A stretch of 6,153 bases of DNA, from positions 1 through 6,153 of the forward strand of contig VGJG01000113.1 in assembly GCA_016867615.1 (NCBI GenBank). The letters run 5' to 3'. The translations under genes and the position numbers were made by a program. The notes below the pieces were generated by a model that saw only the letters and a program-made list of their open reading frames with translations, had not been told where the DNA came from and searched no databases. This stretch comes from Candidatus Aminicenantota bacterium. GTDB taxonomy: Bacteria; Acidobacteriota; Aminicenantia; Aminicenantales; JAFGAV01. This document shows, piece after piece, positions 6,016 to 6,153 of the stretch. How positions within the stretch are numbered: the first letter of the stretch is position 1; every line of letters begins with the position of its first letter.

Positions 6016-6153
6016 CTTTTATGAATAATCCATCTCCGCTCAGCGCGAAAAATGGCTTTTAGAGACGGGAAGAGTTAAAATGGTTGCGACGGGCGGGCTG
6101 AGGAGGCAACTAAGAAAGGACCCTCAGCCGGCCAGTCGATGGAGAGCTCCACA
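6016..6153. other. Spacer right of the uvrA promoter with a possible gene end or start at the edge
   Basis: Positions 6016-6080 are AT-rich for this genome and hold no gene. At the edge two short frames are open and cannot be told apart. One is a minus-strand frame entering from the right and ending in TAA at 6075-6077 (25 codons, ending ARPSQPF). The other is a plus-strand frame starting at ATG 6080, with GGGAAGAG 5-6 nt upstream, running off the window (24 codons, starting MVATGG). Neither shows a domain. The same DNA carries the interlocked repeats at 6081-6129. Confidence 0.3.
6081..6129 (+). repeat. Two interlocked inverted repeats in H-type pseudoknot order
   Basis: Stem 1 pairs 6081-6087 (TGGTTGC) with 6106-6112 (GCAACTA), 7 bp including one G-U. 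Stem 2 pairs 6096-6103 (GGCTGAGG) with 6122-6129 (CCTCAGCC), 8 perfect bp. The strands alternate 1-2-1-2. Connecting loops are 8 nt (6088-6095), 2 nt (6104-6105) and 9 nt (6113-6121, purine-rich AGAAAGGAC), which is sterically reasonable for an H-type pseudoknot in a plus-strand transcript. No known riboswitch consensus is recognised. Confidence 0.35.

Noticed and set aside
3249..6062. A 937-codon open frame on the plus strand, antisense to uvrA
   Set aside because: The minus strand here encodes an unmistakable full-length UvrA with all motifs. The antisense frame stays open because of GC-rich third positions and has no recognisable domain.
6053..6081. A plus-strand promoter TGGCTT-N17-TAAAAT
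   Set aside because: The -35 match is poor, and a start near 6088 would cut off the first stem of the pseudoknot-like repeat; it is not supported well enough to list.

Overview
The window is GC-rich (roughly two thirds G+C by eye). All five well-supported genes lie on the minus strand and read right to left. Gene content (a divergent UvrA, an FHA-domain protein, a stand-alone SagB-type oxidoreductase and two membrane proteins of unknown function) fits a high-GC bacterium. The style of UvrA and of the SagB-like protein would suit the Acidobacteriota/Aminicenantes or a deltaproteobacterial-type lineage, but nothing here fixes the taxon and this is a weak inference. No phage, transposase, CRISPR array or rRNA is visible.

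Layout from right to left. (1) 5979-6153: spacer upstream of uvrA. It holds a promoter whose -10 box lies only 8 nt from the uvrA ATG, so the mRNA is probably leaderless. It also holds an AT-rich stretch and two interlocked inverted repeats that could fold as an H-type RNA pseudoknot. (2) 3240-5978: uvrA, complete, 912 aa. (3) 2921-3239: a 319-nt spacer with GC-rich hairpins just after the uvrA stop, a 57-codon ORF of doubtful reality, a 23-nt sequence laid out like the 3' end of a tRNA, and a promoter with a perfect TATAAT for the next operon. (4) 2920-1735: a two-gene operon, FHA-domain protein then a six-TM membrane protein, 16 nt apart. (5) 1623-1747: a hairpin-rich junction with two abutting 26-nt repeats that differ only by a compensatory base-pair change, then a third hairpin and a probable promoter. 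(6) 1622-169: a second two-gene operon, a two-TM membrane-anchored helical protein then a SagB/ThcOx-family flavin oxidoreductase, 17 nt apart. (7) 1-168: non-coding spacer with an operator-like perfect inverted repeat and two interlocked short stems.

How the parts may work together: uvrA is a housekeeping nucleotide-excision-repair gene with its own promoter and no visible link to its neighbours. The FHA/six-TM pair suggests phosphothreonine-dependent signalling at the membrane, and the two-TM/SagB pair suggests a membrane-associated redox step; both are inferences from adjacency. No coherent new multi-gene system is evident. The most unusual signals are in the non-coding spacers: the covarying tandem hairpins, the tRNA-3'-end-like segment and the pseudoknot-shaped repeat.
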